44,483 bases of DNA from Fimimonas sp963619835 (GCA_963619835.1 CAVEYD010000009.1:1-44483); one strand, 5' to 3'; positions 24,934-34,119 are shown, numbered from the stretch's first letter. Program-made: numbers and translations. The notes: generated by a model from the letters alone, not told the origin.

Positions 24934-25563
24934 TTGACTGAAAAACAAGAAGGCATAAACATTGACAAAAAGGAAGAATTTGTAGTCGCCGAACAAGAGA
25001 ATAACGTTGCTCAAAACTCACAGGAAATTTCCGAAGGTGATGCACAACCCATAAAAAGCGACTGCTCAAAATTGTCTTCCGTTAATTTGTCGTCGCAAGA
25101 CGATTCGCAAACAGCAGAAGAGAAAACGACTGAATCTTCAACAACCCCAAAGCGCAAAAAATTCGAATGGGCTACTTTTATTTGTTATTCGGCAACATCG
25201 GTAGTTATTCTTTTGATCGCTTTGTGGATTGTTTTAGCAAGAAATTTTTTTGAACAGGAAACTTTGTCGCAAAAATATGTGATTCTTTGCGATGCTTTTA
25301 CCGTTCCGGGAATTATTGCTTTTGGATTTGGAATTTTGATAAAAATATCCGGTACAGGATTTTTTACCGCGATGAAGTATATCGGTTTAAGTGTACTTGG
25401 CGCATTTATCCCCGGTTTAAAATTAAGGCAAAAACGCTACAAGGACTTTAAAGAGGCCGAAGATAAAAAGCGTAAAGTCCTTAAAACAGATTTCCTTCTT
25501 ATTTGTGGTACTTTTGCAATGGTAATTGCCGTTGTTTTTCTCATCTTATATCAATCTGCTTAA
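24934..25563 (+). CDS. Small membrane protein, DUF3899-like
   Basis: A 209-residue protein starting at a TTG one base after the ATPase stop codon; AGG at 24923-24925 is at suitable spacing and no ATG exists before the membrane part. The first 75 residues are acidic and hydrophilic with many Glu, Ser and Thr, likely cytoplasmic and disordered. Three or four hydrophobic segments follow, at about 82-104, 118-136, 145-160 and 186-206, with a basic loop (KLRQKRYKDFKEAEDKKRK) between the last two. The segment around DAFTVPGIIAFGFGILIKISGTGFF resembles DUF3899 proteins often found next to peptide transporters. Role unknown, possibly an accessory of the importer. A long hairpin follows. Confidence 0.6.
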   Translation: MTEKQEGINIDKKEEFVVAEQENNVAQNSQEISEGDAQPIKSDCSKLSSVNLSSQDDSQTAEEKTTESSTTPKRKKFEWATFICYSATSVVILLIALWIVLARNFFEQETLSQKYVILCDAFTVPGIIAFGFGILIKISGTGFFTAMKYIGLSVLGAFIPGLKLRQKRYKDFKEAEDKKRKVLKTDFLLICGTFAMVIAVVFLILYQSA

Positions 25564-25583
25564 CCTAAAAAAACAAAAATTTT

Positions 25584-25637
25584 AAAATGCACCCCAAAAT
25601 TTGAGCCCCAAAAGGAAAAATTTTGAAGGTGCATTTT
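25584..25637. terminator. Long hairpin ending the transporter operon
   Basis: AAAATGCACC (25584-25593) pairs with GGTGCATTTT (25628-25637), and inside it CAAAATTT pairs with AAATTTTG, giving a stem of about 18 pairs with a small bulge. T-rich sequence follows on the plus strand and A-rich sequence precedes it, so it could work on both strands. Confidence 0.75.
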
Positions 25638-25695
25638 GTTTTGTATTGAAACATATTTTGTTTATATTTTTCTGCAAAAAAAGTAAAGAAAAATG

Positions 25696-25724
25696 TTGAA
25701 AAATGCAGTCGCAAATGATATCAT
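25696..25724 (+). promoter_or_regulatory. Promoter of the GH3 gene
   Basis: TTGAAA (25696-25701), 17-base spacer, TATCAT (25719-25724) with TGA directly before it. Start codon 20 bases downstream, so the leader is very short and the ribosome binding site AAGGAG lies near the 5' end. Confidence 0.6.
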
Positions 25725-25744
25725 AAAAGCCAAGGAGAAAAGTT

Positions 25745-27736
25745 ATGAATATTAAAGATTTAACCTTAGATGAAAAGCTCACGTTGCTTTGTGGCAGAGA
25801 TAATTGGACAACCGAGACTTGCGGAGGAAAAGTTCCCGAAGTGCGTGTTTCTGACGGTCCAAGTGGACTTCGTTTCGTTTCAATTACAAAAGACGGAACA
25901 GAAAAAACGGCTTATGCAACCGCAATGCCGACTATTTCGGTTGTGGCGAATAGTTGGAACAAGCAAGCAGCGTACAAGGATGGCGAAACAATTGCAGACG
26001 ATTGCATTGAAAAGGGAGTAGACGTGTTGCTTGCTCCCGGTGTAAATATCAAAAAAACGCCACTCTGTGGAAGAAATTTTGAGTATTTTTCCGAAGATCC
26101 TTACCTTGCGGGAACACTTGCGGGTAAGTACATTGAAGGACTTCAAAGCCATGGTGTTGGTGCATGCTTAAAGCATTTTTGTGCAAACAATGTCGAATGC
26201 GACAGATCGTGGCAGTCGAGTGAAGTTGACGAAAGAACGTTAAACGAAATATATTTAAAACCATTTGAAATTGCATTAAAAGCAAAACCATGGACGGTTA
26301 TGTGTTCTTACAACCCGGTAAACGGAGTGTATGCATCCGAAAACAAAAAGCTGCTTACTACCGTTTTGCGTAAAAAATTCGGTTTTGACGGACTTGTTAT
26401 GTCGGACTGGGAAGCGGTACACAATGGCTACAAAGCAGTTCGTGCCGGCCTTAATTTAAGAATGCCACACAGCGATGAAAATTTTGCCGTTTTAAAAGAT
26501 GCGTATGAAAAAGGCTTTTTGACTATCGAACAGATTGATGAAAGCGTATCACGTGTTCTTGCGCTTGCCGAAAAAGCTCAAAACACAAAAAAACATATTG
26601 AAAGCACAAAAGAACAAAGGCACCTAAATGCCGTAAAAATAGCCGAAGAAGGGATAGTCTTGTTGAAAAACGAAGACGAAATTCTTCCGATAGCAAACAA
26701 AAAAATTGCAGTAAGCGGTTTGTTTTCCGTTTCACCGGTAATTGGTGGCGGAGGCTCGTCTGCAGTGCAAACCGATTACAAAATACCTTCTCTTGCGAAT
26801 GCAATAAGTGCTTTAACAGGAAAAGAAGTTGAAAGCTGTGTCGGAGTATGTGAAAACACGTTTTTAACCGCAAAAATGGCGTATTCGCAAGCCTACAATG
26901 CCGACGTTTGCGTTGTCGTCGTCGGTGACGGAATGAACAAGGTTAGCGAAGGATGCGATCGCGACACTCTAAAAATTCGCCCCGAGCAAGAAAGATATAT
27001 TATAGAATTGTCAAAATACAACAAAAACATAGTTGTGGTAATCGAATCCGGTAGTGCGGTTGATGTAAGCGCATTTGAGCCTTATGTCAAAGCAATTATT
27101 TTTGCAGGGTTTGCCGGAGAGGGCGTAAACGAAGCGCTTGCAGAAATAATAACCGGCAAAGTTTGTCCAAGCGGTAAACTCGCCGAAACTTTCCCTTATG
27201 CATTGGAAGATACCTACATGGGTAGCTACACCGGTGACGGTCTTACAGTGGAATACGGAGAGGGAGTTTTTGTCGGTTACAGGTATTACGAACGTTACGG
27301 AATTCCCACTCGCTATCCATTTGGCTACGGCTTGTCTTATGCGAAGTTTGAATATTCCGATTTGACAATAGAAAAAACAGGAGACACAGATTTTACAGTG
27401 TCCTATACCGTTAAAAACACTTCAAAAACAGACGGAAAAGAAATTTCGCAAGTTTATGTTCGCGATGTTGTTGCAATGGTCGCACGCCCCCTAAAGGAGC
27501 TAAAGGGATTCTCGAAAGATTTTATCAAAGCAGGCGAAGAAAAACGCATAAGTGTCAAGCTTGATTTTTCATCTTTTGCGTACTATTCTGTTGCCATGGA
27601 CAAGTGGTTTGTCGAAAATGGTGATTTTGAAATTTTAGTTGGCGCATCAAGTAGCGACATAAAACTTTCCGGCAAAGTTAAAATAGAACTTCCTGATGAC
27701 GAACAGCCTACTCAAACCGGATGGCAAAGTTTTTAA
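25745..27736 (+). CDS. Glycoside hydrolase family 3 beta-glycosidase
   Basis: A 663-residue cytosolic GH3 enzyme, most likely a beta-glucosidase. The N-terminal barrel starts with LTLDEKLTLLCG and RVSDGPSGLRF, has KHFCANNVE, and the catalytic nucleophile D221 in GLVMSDW. The alpha/beta sandwich carries GGGGSSAVQT and GEGVNEALAEIITG with CPSGKLAETFP. A C-terminal fibronectin III-like domain contains SYTVKNTSKTDGKEISQVYV. No signal peptide, so it acts on imported oligosaccharides or glycosides. AAGGAG at 25732-25737 supports the ATG. Single gene with its own promoter and terminator. Exact sugar specificity cannot be read; xylosidase or glucosidase activity both occur in this family. Confidence 0.92.
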   Translation: MNIKDLTLDEKLTLLCGRDNWTTETCGGKVPEVRVSDGPSGLRFVSITKDGTEKTAYATAMPTISVVANSWNKQAAYKDGETIADDCIEKGVDVLLAPGVNIKKTPLCGRNFEYFSEDPYLAGTLAGKYIEGLQSHGVGACLKHFCANNVECDRSWQSSEVDERTLNEIYLKPFEIALKAKPWTVMCSYNPVNGVYASENKKLLTTVLRKKFGFDGLVMSDWEAVHNGYKAVRAGLNLRMPHSDENFAVLKDAYEKGFLTIEQIDESVSRVLALAEKAQNTKKHIESTKEQRHLNAVKIAEEGIVLLKNEDEILPIANKKIAVSGLFSVSPVIGGGGSSAVQTDYKIPSLANAISALTGKEVESCVGVCENTFLTAKMAYSQAYNADVCVVVVGDGMNKVSEGCDRDTLKIRPEQERYIIELSKYNKNIVVVIESGSAVDVSAFEPYVKAIIFAGFAGEGVNEALAEIITGKVCPSGKLAETFPYALEDTYMGSYTGDGLTVEYGEGVFVGYRYYERYGIPTRYPFGYGLSYAKFEYSDLTIEKTGDTDFTVSYTVKNTSKTDGKEISQVYVRDVVAMVARPLKELKGFSKDFIKAGEEKRISVKLDFSSFAYYSVAMDKWFVENGDFEILVGASSSDIKLSGKVKIELPDDEQPTQTGWQSF

Positions 27737-27840
27737 AACGGGTAGTAAAAAAATATATCACGAACCGTAATGCATCTAAAAGCTTGTTGTATTTCAAAAA
27801 GTTATTTTTCAAACAAGCAACTTAAACTTTCTGCACGTAA

Positions 27841-27885
27841 AAAAACATACTTGCTAAAATAAAGCAGGTATGTTTTTGTTTTTTT
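27841..27885 (+). terminator. Intrinsic terminator after the GH3 gene
   Basis: AAAAACATACTTGC (27841-27854) pairs with GCAGGTATGTTTTT (27864-27877), one G-U, followed by GTTTTTTT. A second weaker inverted repeat, GCTTGTT with AACAAGC, lies just upstream near 27782-27818. The gap 27737-28078 otherwise holds only the next promoter. Confidence 0.85.
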
Positions 27886-27948
27886 AAAAACTCGTTGCTT
27901 TTTTTGTAAACCTTACGTATCTTTTTTGTAAAAACGTTTTGCAAAGTA

Positions 27949-27977
27949 TTGAAAAACAAACCAACTTAGTATATAAT
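27949..27977 (+). promoter_or_regulatory. Promoter of nth
   Basis: TTGAAA (27949-27954), 17-base spacer, consensus TATAAT (27972-27977). About 95 bases of leader precede the nth start. Confidence 0.75.
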
Positions 27978-28078
27978 ATTTCTGTATGATGAAGTAGTGT
28001 TTGTAAATTCAAATTTACAAGAAAAAACAACATAATCACTACAAAAAAACGCTAAATACAAGTAAACGTACAGTAGTT

Positions 28079-28708
28079 ATGGCAGAAACGCAAAAAATTT
28101 TAGAGCAATTGTCAAAAGACTTTCCAAACCCCAAAAGCGAATTGAAGTTTGATTCGGTTTTTCAATTGCTTGTTGCAGTAATTTTGTCCGCACAATGCAC
28201 CGACAAGCGTGTAAATTCAATTGCGCCCATGCTTTTTCAAGTGGCAGATGATCCTTACAAGTTGTCTCAAATGCCTTTAAAACAAATTGAAGAGATAATT
28301 CGTCCTTGCGGTTTTTACCACAGCAAGGCCAAATATTTAAAGGAAATGTCGCAAGACCTTGTTACAAGATTCAATGGTATTGTTCCAAGCAGCATTCAGG
28401 ATCTTCAAACGCTAAAGGGCGTAGGACGTAAAACAGCAAATGTGGTGTATGCCGTAGGATTTGGCGGACAAGCTATTGCCGTTGACACGCACGTATTTAG
28501 AGTTTCCAACCGTTTGGGCATTGTCAATGCCAAAAACGTTTCAAACACCGAAAAACAACTTATGCAACAAATTCCGCAAGACAAATGGGCAGACAGCCAT
28601 CATTATCTACTTTTACACGGAAGGTATGTTTGCAAAGCGATTCATCCAAATTGTACAAGTTGTTCGGTAAAAAAATTCTGCAAATATTTTGGTGAACATA
28701 ATGTCTAA
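28079..28708 (+). CDS. nth: Endonuclease III
   Basis: A 209-residue base-excision repair DNA glycosylase/AP lyase that removes oxidised pyrimidines. The helix-hairpin-helix LKGVGRKTA carries catalytic K118, the second catalytic residue is D136 in AVDTHVFR, and the C-terminal iron-sulfur cluster motif is CX6CX2CX5C (CKAIHPNCTSCSVKKFC). Length is normal. The ATG lacks a strong Shine-Dalgarno. The last eight bases overlap the start of the following flavoprotein gene. Confidence 0.95.
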   Translation: MAETQKILEQLSKDFPNPKSELKFDSVFQLLVAVILSAQCTDKRVNSIAPMLFQVADDPYKLSQMPLKQIEEIIRPCGFYHSKAKYLKEMSQDLVTRFNGIVPSSIQDLQTLKGVGRKTANVVYAVGFGGQAIAVDTHVFRVSNRLGIVNAKNVSNTEKQLMQQIPQDKWADSHHYLLLHGRYVCKAIHPNCTSCSVKKFCKYFGEHNV

Positions 28709-29849
28709 TTTGCAAAACTTGGCAAACCGTTGTTTAGGTTGTCAAAACCCCATGTGCAAAAATTCTTGCCCTGTCGGCAACGACATACCCTTGTTTTTAT
28801 CGCAAATTAAGCAAGGCAATTTTGCAGGAGCCGTAAACACTATCGGTCATCCTTTCGGAGCTGTTTGCGGAAGTGTTTGTCCGCACGAAACGTGTTGTGT
28901 ATCAACTTGCGTACTGGGCAAAAAGTCAGCTTCCGTTGATGTTTGTCAAACAGAAAAGCTTTTGTTTACCAATTTTCCTTACCAAATAGAACGAAAAAAC
29001 AATTTGTTGCAAAGTGTTAAAGTTGCTGTTGTCGGTGGAGGAGTAAGCGGAGTGACATTTGCCGTAAAGTGCTACGAATGTGGTGCAAAAGTCACTATCT
29101 ACGAAAGCAAAAAATTACTAAACACCTTATATTCCATACCGGACTTTCGCTTGAATCATCAAATTTTAGACGGCATAACAGATGTGATTTACAAAAAAAT
29201 TGCTGTCAAACAACAAATTGTAAGCAGTAATTTTTTGGAAAGTTTACAAAAGCAAAACGACATTGTTTATTTGTCAGTCGGCACCGCTATTCCAAACAAA
29301 TTGTCCGTGTCGGGCGAGGAATATGTAATCAAGGCAGACGACTTTTTGCGGAGCAATCCTTGCACTGATGCCGTTATAATAGGTGGTGGAAACACTGCTA
29401 TGGATTGTGCCCGTCTCAATGCAAAAAACGGTGGAAAGAGCACGATTGCCTATCGTCGCACAATAGCCGATATGCCGGCATTCAATGCCGAAATAGAATC
29501 TGCAAAAAAAGATGGAACAATCTTTATGTGCAATCTCGCGCCTGTTTCGGTAGTGCGAGATAACGAAAAGCTAAAATTGACTTTTGCTAAAACTGTATCC
29601 GAAGGACGTGGCAAGCTTATTCTTACAGACGAACTTGTTACTGTTTGTTGCGATCAAATTGTTGCCGCAACCGGAAGCACTGTAGACAAGTCAGTTTATT
29701 CATGCCAAAAGTATGTGCAAGTAAACGAACAAAATTGTGTTGACGGCAATTTGTATGCCGGTGGCGACGTTGTCGGACACTCGCTTGTCAGTCAAGCCGT
29801 AGGCGATGCACTTGTGGCGTTCAAGTCAATTTTGCAAAAATTCAACTAA
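28701..29849 (+). CDS. Compact GltD-like NAD(P)-binding flavoprotein with Fe-S cysteines
   Basis: A 382-residue pyridine nucleotide-disulfide oxidoreductase of the glutamate synthase small-subunit type. N-terminal cysteines C11, C14, C19, C23 and C56, C60, C65/C66, C70 match the adrenodoxin-reductase-like Fe-S domain. FAD-binding VVGGGVSGVTFA, NADPH-binding IIGGGNTAMDCARLNA with YRRT, and C-terminal YAGGDVVGHSLVSQAVGDA are present. It is about 70 residues shorter than typical GltD, mostly between the FAD motif and the NADPH motif, and the usual GGLL...GIP there is altered (TLYSIPDFRL). The ATG at 28701 overlaps nth. No large subunit is nearby; it may be an NfnB- or dihydropyrimidine dehydrogenase-like electron-transfer subunit. 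Confidence 0.78.
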   Translation: MSNLQNLANRCLGCQNPMCKNSCPVGNDIPLFLSQIKQGNFAGAVNTIGHPFGAVCGSVCPHETCCVSTCVLGKKSASVDVCQTEKLLFTNFPYQIERKNNLLQSVKVAVVGGGVSGVTFAVKCYECGAKVTIYESKKLLNTLYSIPDFRLNHQILDGITDVIYKKIAVKQQIVSSNFLESLQKQNDIVYLSVGTAIPNKLSVSGEEYVIKADDFLRSNPCTDAVIIGGGNTAMDCARLNAKNGGKSTIAYRRTIADMPAFNAEIESAKKDGTIFMCNLAPVSVVRDNEKLKLTFAKTVSEGRGKLILTDELVTVCCDQIVAATGSTVDKSVYSCQKYVQVNEQNCVDGNLYAGGDVVGHSLVSQAVGDALVAFKSILQKFN

Positions 29850-29888
29850 TTTTTTGAAATACACAAATATTAAAAATAAAGGTAATTT

Positions 29889-31151
29889 ATGTTTATCGAC
29901 AAAGTAAAAATTTACATAAAGGCAGGTAACGGCGGAAACGGATCGGCAAGCTTACACACCGAAAAATTTGTTGCCAACGGTGGACCGGACGGTGGAGACG
30001 GCGGAAAAGGCGGAGATATCGTTTTTGTCGCAACTACTGCAGAAAACACCCTAAATGCTTTTCACTTTCAAAAGCATTTTCGTGCCGAAGACGGTGAAAA
30101 CGGCAGCAGAAAAAATTGTTACGGCAAGCAAGGGAAGGACTTAATTGTCAAAGTGCCGGTTGGTACGGTTGTTAAAAATGCCAACGGAGATATCGTTGCC
30201 GATATGTATGCCGACGGACAAACGCAAATTATTGCAAATGGCGGAAAGGGCGGTCGCGGAAACAGGCATTTTGCTACGGCTCGCAGACAATCTCCGTCTT
30301 TTGCCGAACATGGAGTTGTCACTAAGGAACACGAGATAACTTTGGAGTTAAAAACAATTGCCGATGTAGGCTTAGTGGGATTCCCCAATGTTGGAAAAAG
30401 CACACTTTTGTCTGTTGTTTCGGATGCAAAACCCAAAATTGCAAACTATCATTTTACAACACTTTCCCCCAACCTCGGAGTTGTAGGTTATTACGACACT
30501 TCTTTTGTCATGGCAGATATTCCGGGACTTATTGAAGGTGCAAGCGAAGGTGCAGGACTAGGACACAGTTTCTTGCGTCATATCGAACGCACTCGCATTT
30601 TGGTACACGTTGTCGATATTTCCGGTAGTGAAGGTCGTAACCCTATTGACGATTTTACCACGATAAACAACGAAATTTTCAGTTACGACACCGAGCTTAA
30701 GCACTTGCCCATGATAGTTGTTGCCAACAAAATGGACATGCCGGGTGCGGAAGAAAATCTTGTTGCCTTCAAAAAGAAGTTTGGCAAAAAGTACAAAATT
30801 GTTCCCATGACAACCATTATTCACGAAGGTGCCGAAGAACTTTTGGAAATTCTTGTCCAAACTTTAGACAAACTTCCCCCTGCAAAACCGCTGGAATTTG
30901 TTCCCGTTTCACTCGACAAAGAGGAAGAAGAAACTTATTCAATCGAAAAGTTAGAAGACGACGTTTACGAAGTTACCGGCGGACTTGTCGAAATTTTGTC
31001 TCGCAAAGTCAATCTTGACGATTACGACAGTTTTCGTTATTTTCAACGCGTTTTAAAAGACAAAGGTGTTATTGCCGATTTGCGTAAAAACGGTGCAAAA
31101 GACGGCGACACGGTTATTGTTGGCGATATCGAATTTGATTTTATCGATTAA
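29889..31151 (+). CDS. obgE: GTPase Obg
   Basis: A 420-residue essential ribosome-assembly and stress GTPase. The glycine-rich Obg fold occupies the first 155 residues (GNGGNGSAS, GGPDGGDGGKGG, GGKGGRGN). The G domain has G1 GFPNVGKST (164-172), DIPGLIEGA as G3 and NKMD as G4. The last 75 residues are the Obg C-terminal (OCT) domain found in Firmicutes members (VNLDDYDSFRYFQRVLKDKG). Length is typical. AAAGG lies upstream of the ATG. yhbY follows after 84 bases, a common pairing in Firmicutes. Confidence 0.97.
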   Translation: MFIDKVKIYIKAGNGGNGSASLHTEKFVANGGPDGGDGGKGGDIVFVATTAENTLNAFHFQKHFRAEDGENGSRKNCYGKQGKDLIVKVPVGTVVKNANGDIVADMYADGQTQIIANGGKGGRGNRHFATARRQSPSFAEHGVVTKEHEITLELKTIADVGLVGFPNVGKSTLLSVVSDAKPKIANYHFTTLSPNLGVVGYYDTSFVMADIPGLIEGASEGAGLGHSFLRHIERTRILVHVVDISGSEGRNPIDDFTTINNEIFSYDTELKHLPMIVVANKMDMPGAEENLVAFKKKFGKKYKIVPMTTIIHEGAEELLEILVQTLDKLPPAKPLEFVPVSLDKEEEETYSIEKLEDDVYEVTGGLVEILSRKVNLDDYDSFRYFQRVLKDKGVIADLRKNGAKDGDTVIVGDIEFDFID

Positions 31152-31235
31152 CAAAGACACGAATAAAAATTACTAATTTTTTTATCTCAAATTAAACTAA
31201 GCAGAAAATCTGCTATAAACATAAGGGTTAAAGGT

Positions 31236-31532
31236 ATGATTACAACAAAACAACGCAGTAAACTTAAATCAATGGCAAACTCGCTTCGCCCCATAGTAAC
31301 TGTCGGTAAAGGCGAACTTACCGAAACGGTGCTAAACGAAATTGCCGTTGCACTTTATCATCACGAACTTGTAAAGGTGGCTTCTTTAAAAAGTTGCGAA
31401 ATTCCCGCAAAAGTAATGTGTGCCGAAGTTTGCCAAAATCTCGGTTGCGATCCTGTTTTGGTTGTCGGTAATCGTTTTGTTGTGTACAAGTACAGTGACA
31501 AAAAGGAAATCGAACATATAAACATAGATTAA
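31236..31532 (+). CDS. yhbY: YhbY-type CRM-domain RNA-binding protein
   Basis: A 98-residue single CRM-domain protein associated with 50S ribosome assembly. It shows the family start TTKQRSKLKSMANSLRPIVTVGKGELTE with the GxxG-type loop GKGE, then ELVKVASLKSC and VLVVGNRFVVYKYS. It follows obgE, another ribosome-assembly factor. AAGGGTTAAAGG precedes the ATG. The C-terminal strand is complete and the stop is followed by 142 bases to glgC. Confidence 0.93.
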   Translation: MITTKQRSKLKSMANSLRPIVTVGKGELTETVLNEIAVALYHHELVKVASLKSCEIPAKVMCAEVCQNLGCDPVLVVGNRFVVYKYSDKKEIEHINID

Positions 31533-31674
31533 CATCACTTATGTCTTTCAATGTGTGTTATCCCTTTGCGTTTCAACTTTGTTTAATGCCAAATTGCAAA
31601 GCAAAAAAATAGTTTTTTTCAAAAAGATATTTTATCGACGTAGGAAATCGTCGGTGTATATAAAGGAGTAACCA

Positions 31675-32895
31675 ATGAACAACAAAAATTGCATCGCAAT
31701 GATACTTGCGGGCGGACAGGGCAGTAGGTTGGGCGTTCTTACAAAAAAGATTGCCAAACCGGCGGTGCCTTATGGAGGAAAATATCGTATTATCGATTTT
31801 CCTTTGACAAACTGTGCACAGTCAGGTATTTACACGGTTGGTATTTTAACACAGTACAAGCCGTTGGAGCTCAACACCTACATAGGCAACGGACAAGCTT
31901 GGGATTTGGACGTTCCGGATTGTGGAGTTTACATTTTGCCCCCGTACATGCGCGAAAAAGAAGGTGAGTGGTACAAAGGTACGGCCAATGCCATTTATCA
32001 AAACATTGAATTTATCGACAAATTCAATCCGGAAAATGTGCTCATTTTGTCCGGTGATCACATTTACAAAATGGATTACAACAAAATGCTCAACTACCAT
32101 GTTCGCAAAAATGCCGATATCACCATAGCAATGATTCCGGTAGATATTCGCGAAGCTTCTCGTTTTGGAATTTTAGCTTGCAACGAAAACGGACAAATTG
32201 TCGATTTTGAAGAAAAACCGGCTCACCCCAAAAGCAACACGGCATCAATGGGTATTTACATTTTCAAATGGGATGTTCTTCGTCGTGAACTTATTGCCGA
32301 TGAAGCCGATCCACAAAGCTCAAACGATTTTGGTAAAAACATCATTCCAAAAATGCTTAAAAACGGCAATCCCATGTTCGGGTACGAGTTTAACGGATAT
32401 TGGAAGGATGTCGGCACAGTAGAAAGTTTGTGGAAAGCCAACATGGATCTTCTTGACGAAGATTCGTTGCATCTTGCCGATCACGATTGGCCTATTTTGT
32501 CGAAGTCCGCATTACAAAGTCCGCACTTTGTAGCAGGGCATGCCAAACTTTACAACAGCCTTATAACCGAAGGTTGCTACATTGACGGCAAAGTAACACA
32601 CAGCATCGTTTCCGACGGTGTTACAATCGAAGCCGGTGCGCAAGTTGTAGACAGTGTTATTTTAAGCGGTGCAAAAATTTGCAAAGGCGCAAAAGTTTGT
32701 CGTTCAATCATTGGCGAAAACGCAACAGTAGGGTGCAATGCCTCAATAGGTGAGGAAAGTGGTTTAGATAAGTACAAATCTAAATATTGTTCCGGCGGAG
32801 TTTCACTTGTAGGCTCGGGCGTAAAAATTTCCGACGGACTCAGCTTAATTGCTGAAAGCATGGTCGAAGAAGATACGGAGGAGGTAGAATTATGA
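31675..32895 (+). CDS. glgC: Glucose-1-phosphate adenylyltransferase
   Basis: Makes ADP-glucose from ATP and glucose 1-phosphate for glycogen synthesis. The 406-residue protein has MILAGGQGSRLGVLTKKIAKP at the nucleotide site, LSGDHIYKMDY, FEEKPAHP, and a C-terminal left-handed beta-helix. It begins with a clear AAAGGAG (31662-31668). The stop overlaps the glgD start in an ATGA, so the two subunits are translationally coupled. In Firmicutes GlgC carries catalysis and GlgD modulates it. Confidence 0.97.
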   Translation: MNNKNCIAMILAGGQGSRLGVLTKKIAKPAVPYGGKYRIIDFPLTNCAQSGIYTVGILTQYKPLELNTYIGNGQAWDLDVPDCGVYILPPYMREKEGEWYKGTANAIYQNIEFIDKFNPENVLILSGDHIYKMDYNKMLNYHVRKNADITIAMIPVDIREASRFGILACNENGQIVDFEEKPAHPKSNTASMGIYIFKWDVLRRELIADEADPQSSNDFGKNIIPKMLKNGNPMFGYEFNGYWKDVGTVESLWKANMDLLDEDSLHLADHDWPILSKSALQSPHFVAGHAKLYNSLITEGCYIDGKVTHSIVSDGVTIEAGAQVVDSVILSGAKICKGAKVCRSIIGENATVGCNASIGEESGLDKYKSKYCSGGVSLVGSGVKISDGLSLIAESMVEEDTEEVEL

Positions 32896-33971
32896 TAGAA
32901 ACAATGGGCGTAATTCTAACAGGCAACAACGAATCCGATTTGGCCGAACTCACTCGTGTACGTAGCGTTGCGGCTGTACCGTATGGCGGACGTTATCGCT
33001 TAATCGACTTTATTTTGTCCAACTTTGTAAACAGCGGAATAGTCAATGTCGGTATTGCAACGGAATACAACTATCAGTCGCTTTTAGATCATTTGGGTAG
33101 TGGAAAGCCTTGGGGACTTGCTCGCAAAAAGTCGGGTTTACGTTTCCTTCCGCACTTTTTACCCTACAACAGTGAAAACGACCAACGTATAAGCATGTTG
33201 TTTGACGTTATTCACTATCTAAAACGCAGTACTCAAAAATACGTTATCGTTGCCGATTGCAACAATGTTTGCAACATGCGTTTTGACGAAGTTATTCAAA
33301 AGCATGTTGAAAGCGGAGCCGAGCTTACTATTGTTTATCAAGATGCAAGTAATTCCAAAGGCATGTTTATTGACCTTGACGGAGACAAGGTTAAGGCAAT
33401 TTCAAGCAACGGACAGCATCGTGTTGTCGGCTACTATGTGTTTACCAAGGAACTACTTATAACTTTTTTGGAACACTATCAAATGGCTGGACACAAAGAG
33501 TTTTATCGCGATCTAATTTCCGAGTACATTTCTCGCGGAAACGTACTTGCTTGGCGTTTTGACGGTTATTTGCAAACCATCACCGACACAAACAGCTACT
33601 ACAAAGTAAGCATGGATCTTATGAAATCTGAGATAAGAAAAGCCTTGTTTATTTCCGACAACCGTATTTTAACAAAGGTTAAGGACAAAGTTCCAACTCG
33701 GTACTTAACAAATGCTCAAGTTTCCAATTCGTTTATTGCCGATGGTTGTACAATTGACGGCAAAGTGGAAAACAGCATTTTATTCCGTGGTGTTTCTGTC
33801 GAGGAAGGAGCAGACGTTTCCGGATGCATTGTCATGCAAGACGTTGTAATATCTCCTAACGTTCGTTTGTCGGCTTGTATCATTGATAAGGACTGTGTTA
33901 TCTTAAAGGGCAAAGAACTTGTCGGACAGGCAGAATTTCCGATTGTCGTAGGTAAACATCGCACAATTTAG
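32892..33971 (+). CDS. glgD: GlgD, non-catalytic partner of ADP-glucose pyrophosphorylase
   Basis: A 359-residue homologue of GlgC. It keeps the fold (PYGGRYRLIDFILSNFVNSG, then a C-terminal beta-helix with GCTIDGKVENSILF) but the nucleotide loop GGQGSRL is replaced by TGNNESDLAEL, so it should not catalyse on its own. In Firmicutes it forms a hetero-oligomer with GlgC and raises its activity. GGAGGAGG precedes the start, which overlaps the glgC stop by four bases. A 198-base gap with a hairpin leads to glgA. Confidence 0.95.
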   Translation: MIETMGVILTGNNESDLAELTRVRSVAAVPYGGRYRLIDFILSNFVNSGIVNVGIATEYNYQSLLDHLGSGKPWGLARKKSGLRFLPHFLPYNSENDQRISMLFDVIHYLKRSTQKYVIVADCNNVCNMRFDEVIQKHVESGAELTIVYQDASNSKGMFIDLDGDKVKAISSNGQHRVVGYYVFTKELLITFLEHYQMAGHKEFYRDLISEYISRGNVLAWRFDGYLQTITDTNSYYKVSMDLMKSEIRKALFISDNRILTKVKDKVPTRYLTNAQVSNSFIADGCTIDGKVENSILFRGVSVEEGADVSGCIVMQDVVISPNVRLSACIIDKDCVILKGKELVGQAEFPIVVGKHRTI

Positions 33972-34119
33972 TCAACGATTTACCAAAGCAAATTGTATTA
34001 AAAATTTTCAAAAATTGCAAAGTTTGCAAAAATCATAACTTGCTTTTTATTTACACAAATTTTGTGTGCAATGTTCAAAAGTTGGTTGTCTAAGTAAGTT
34101 TTAATTGCTAATCAAATAA

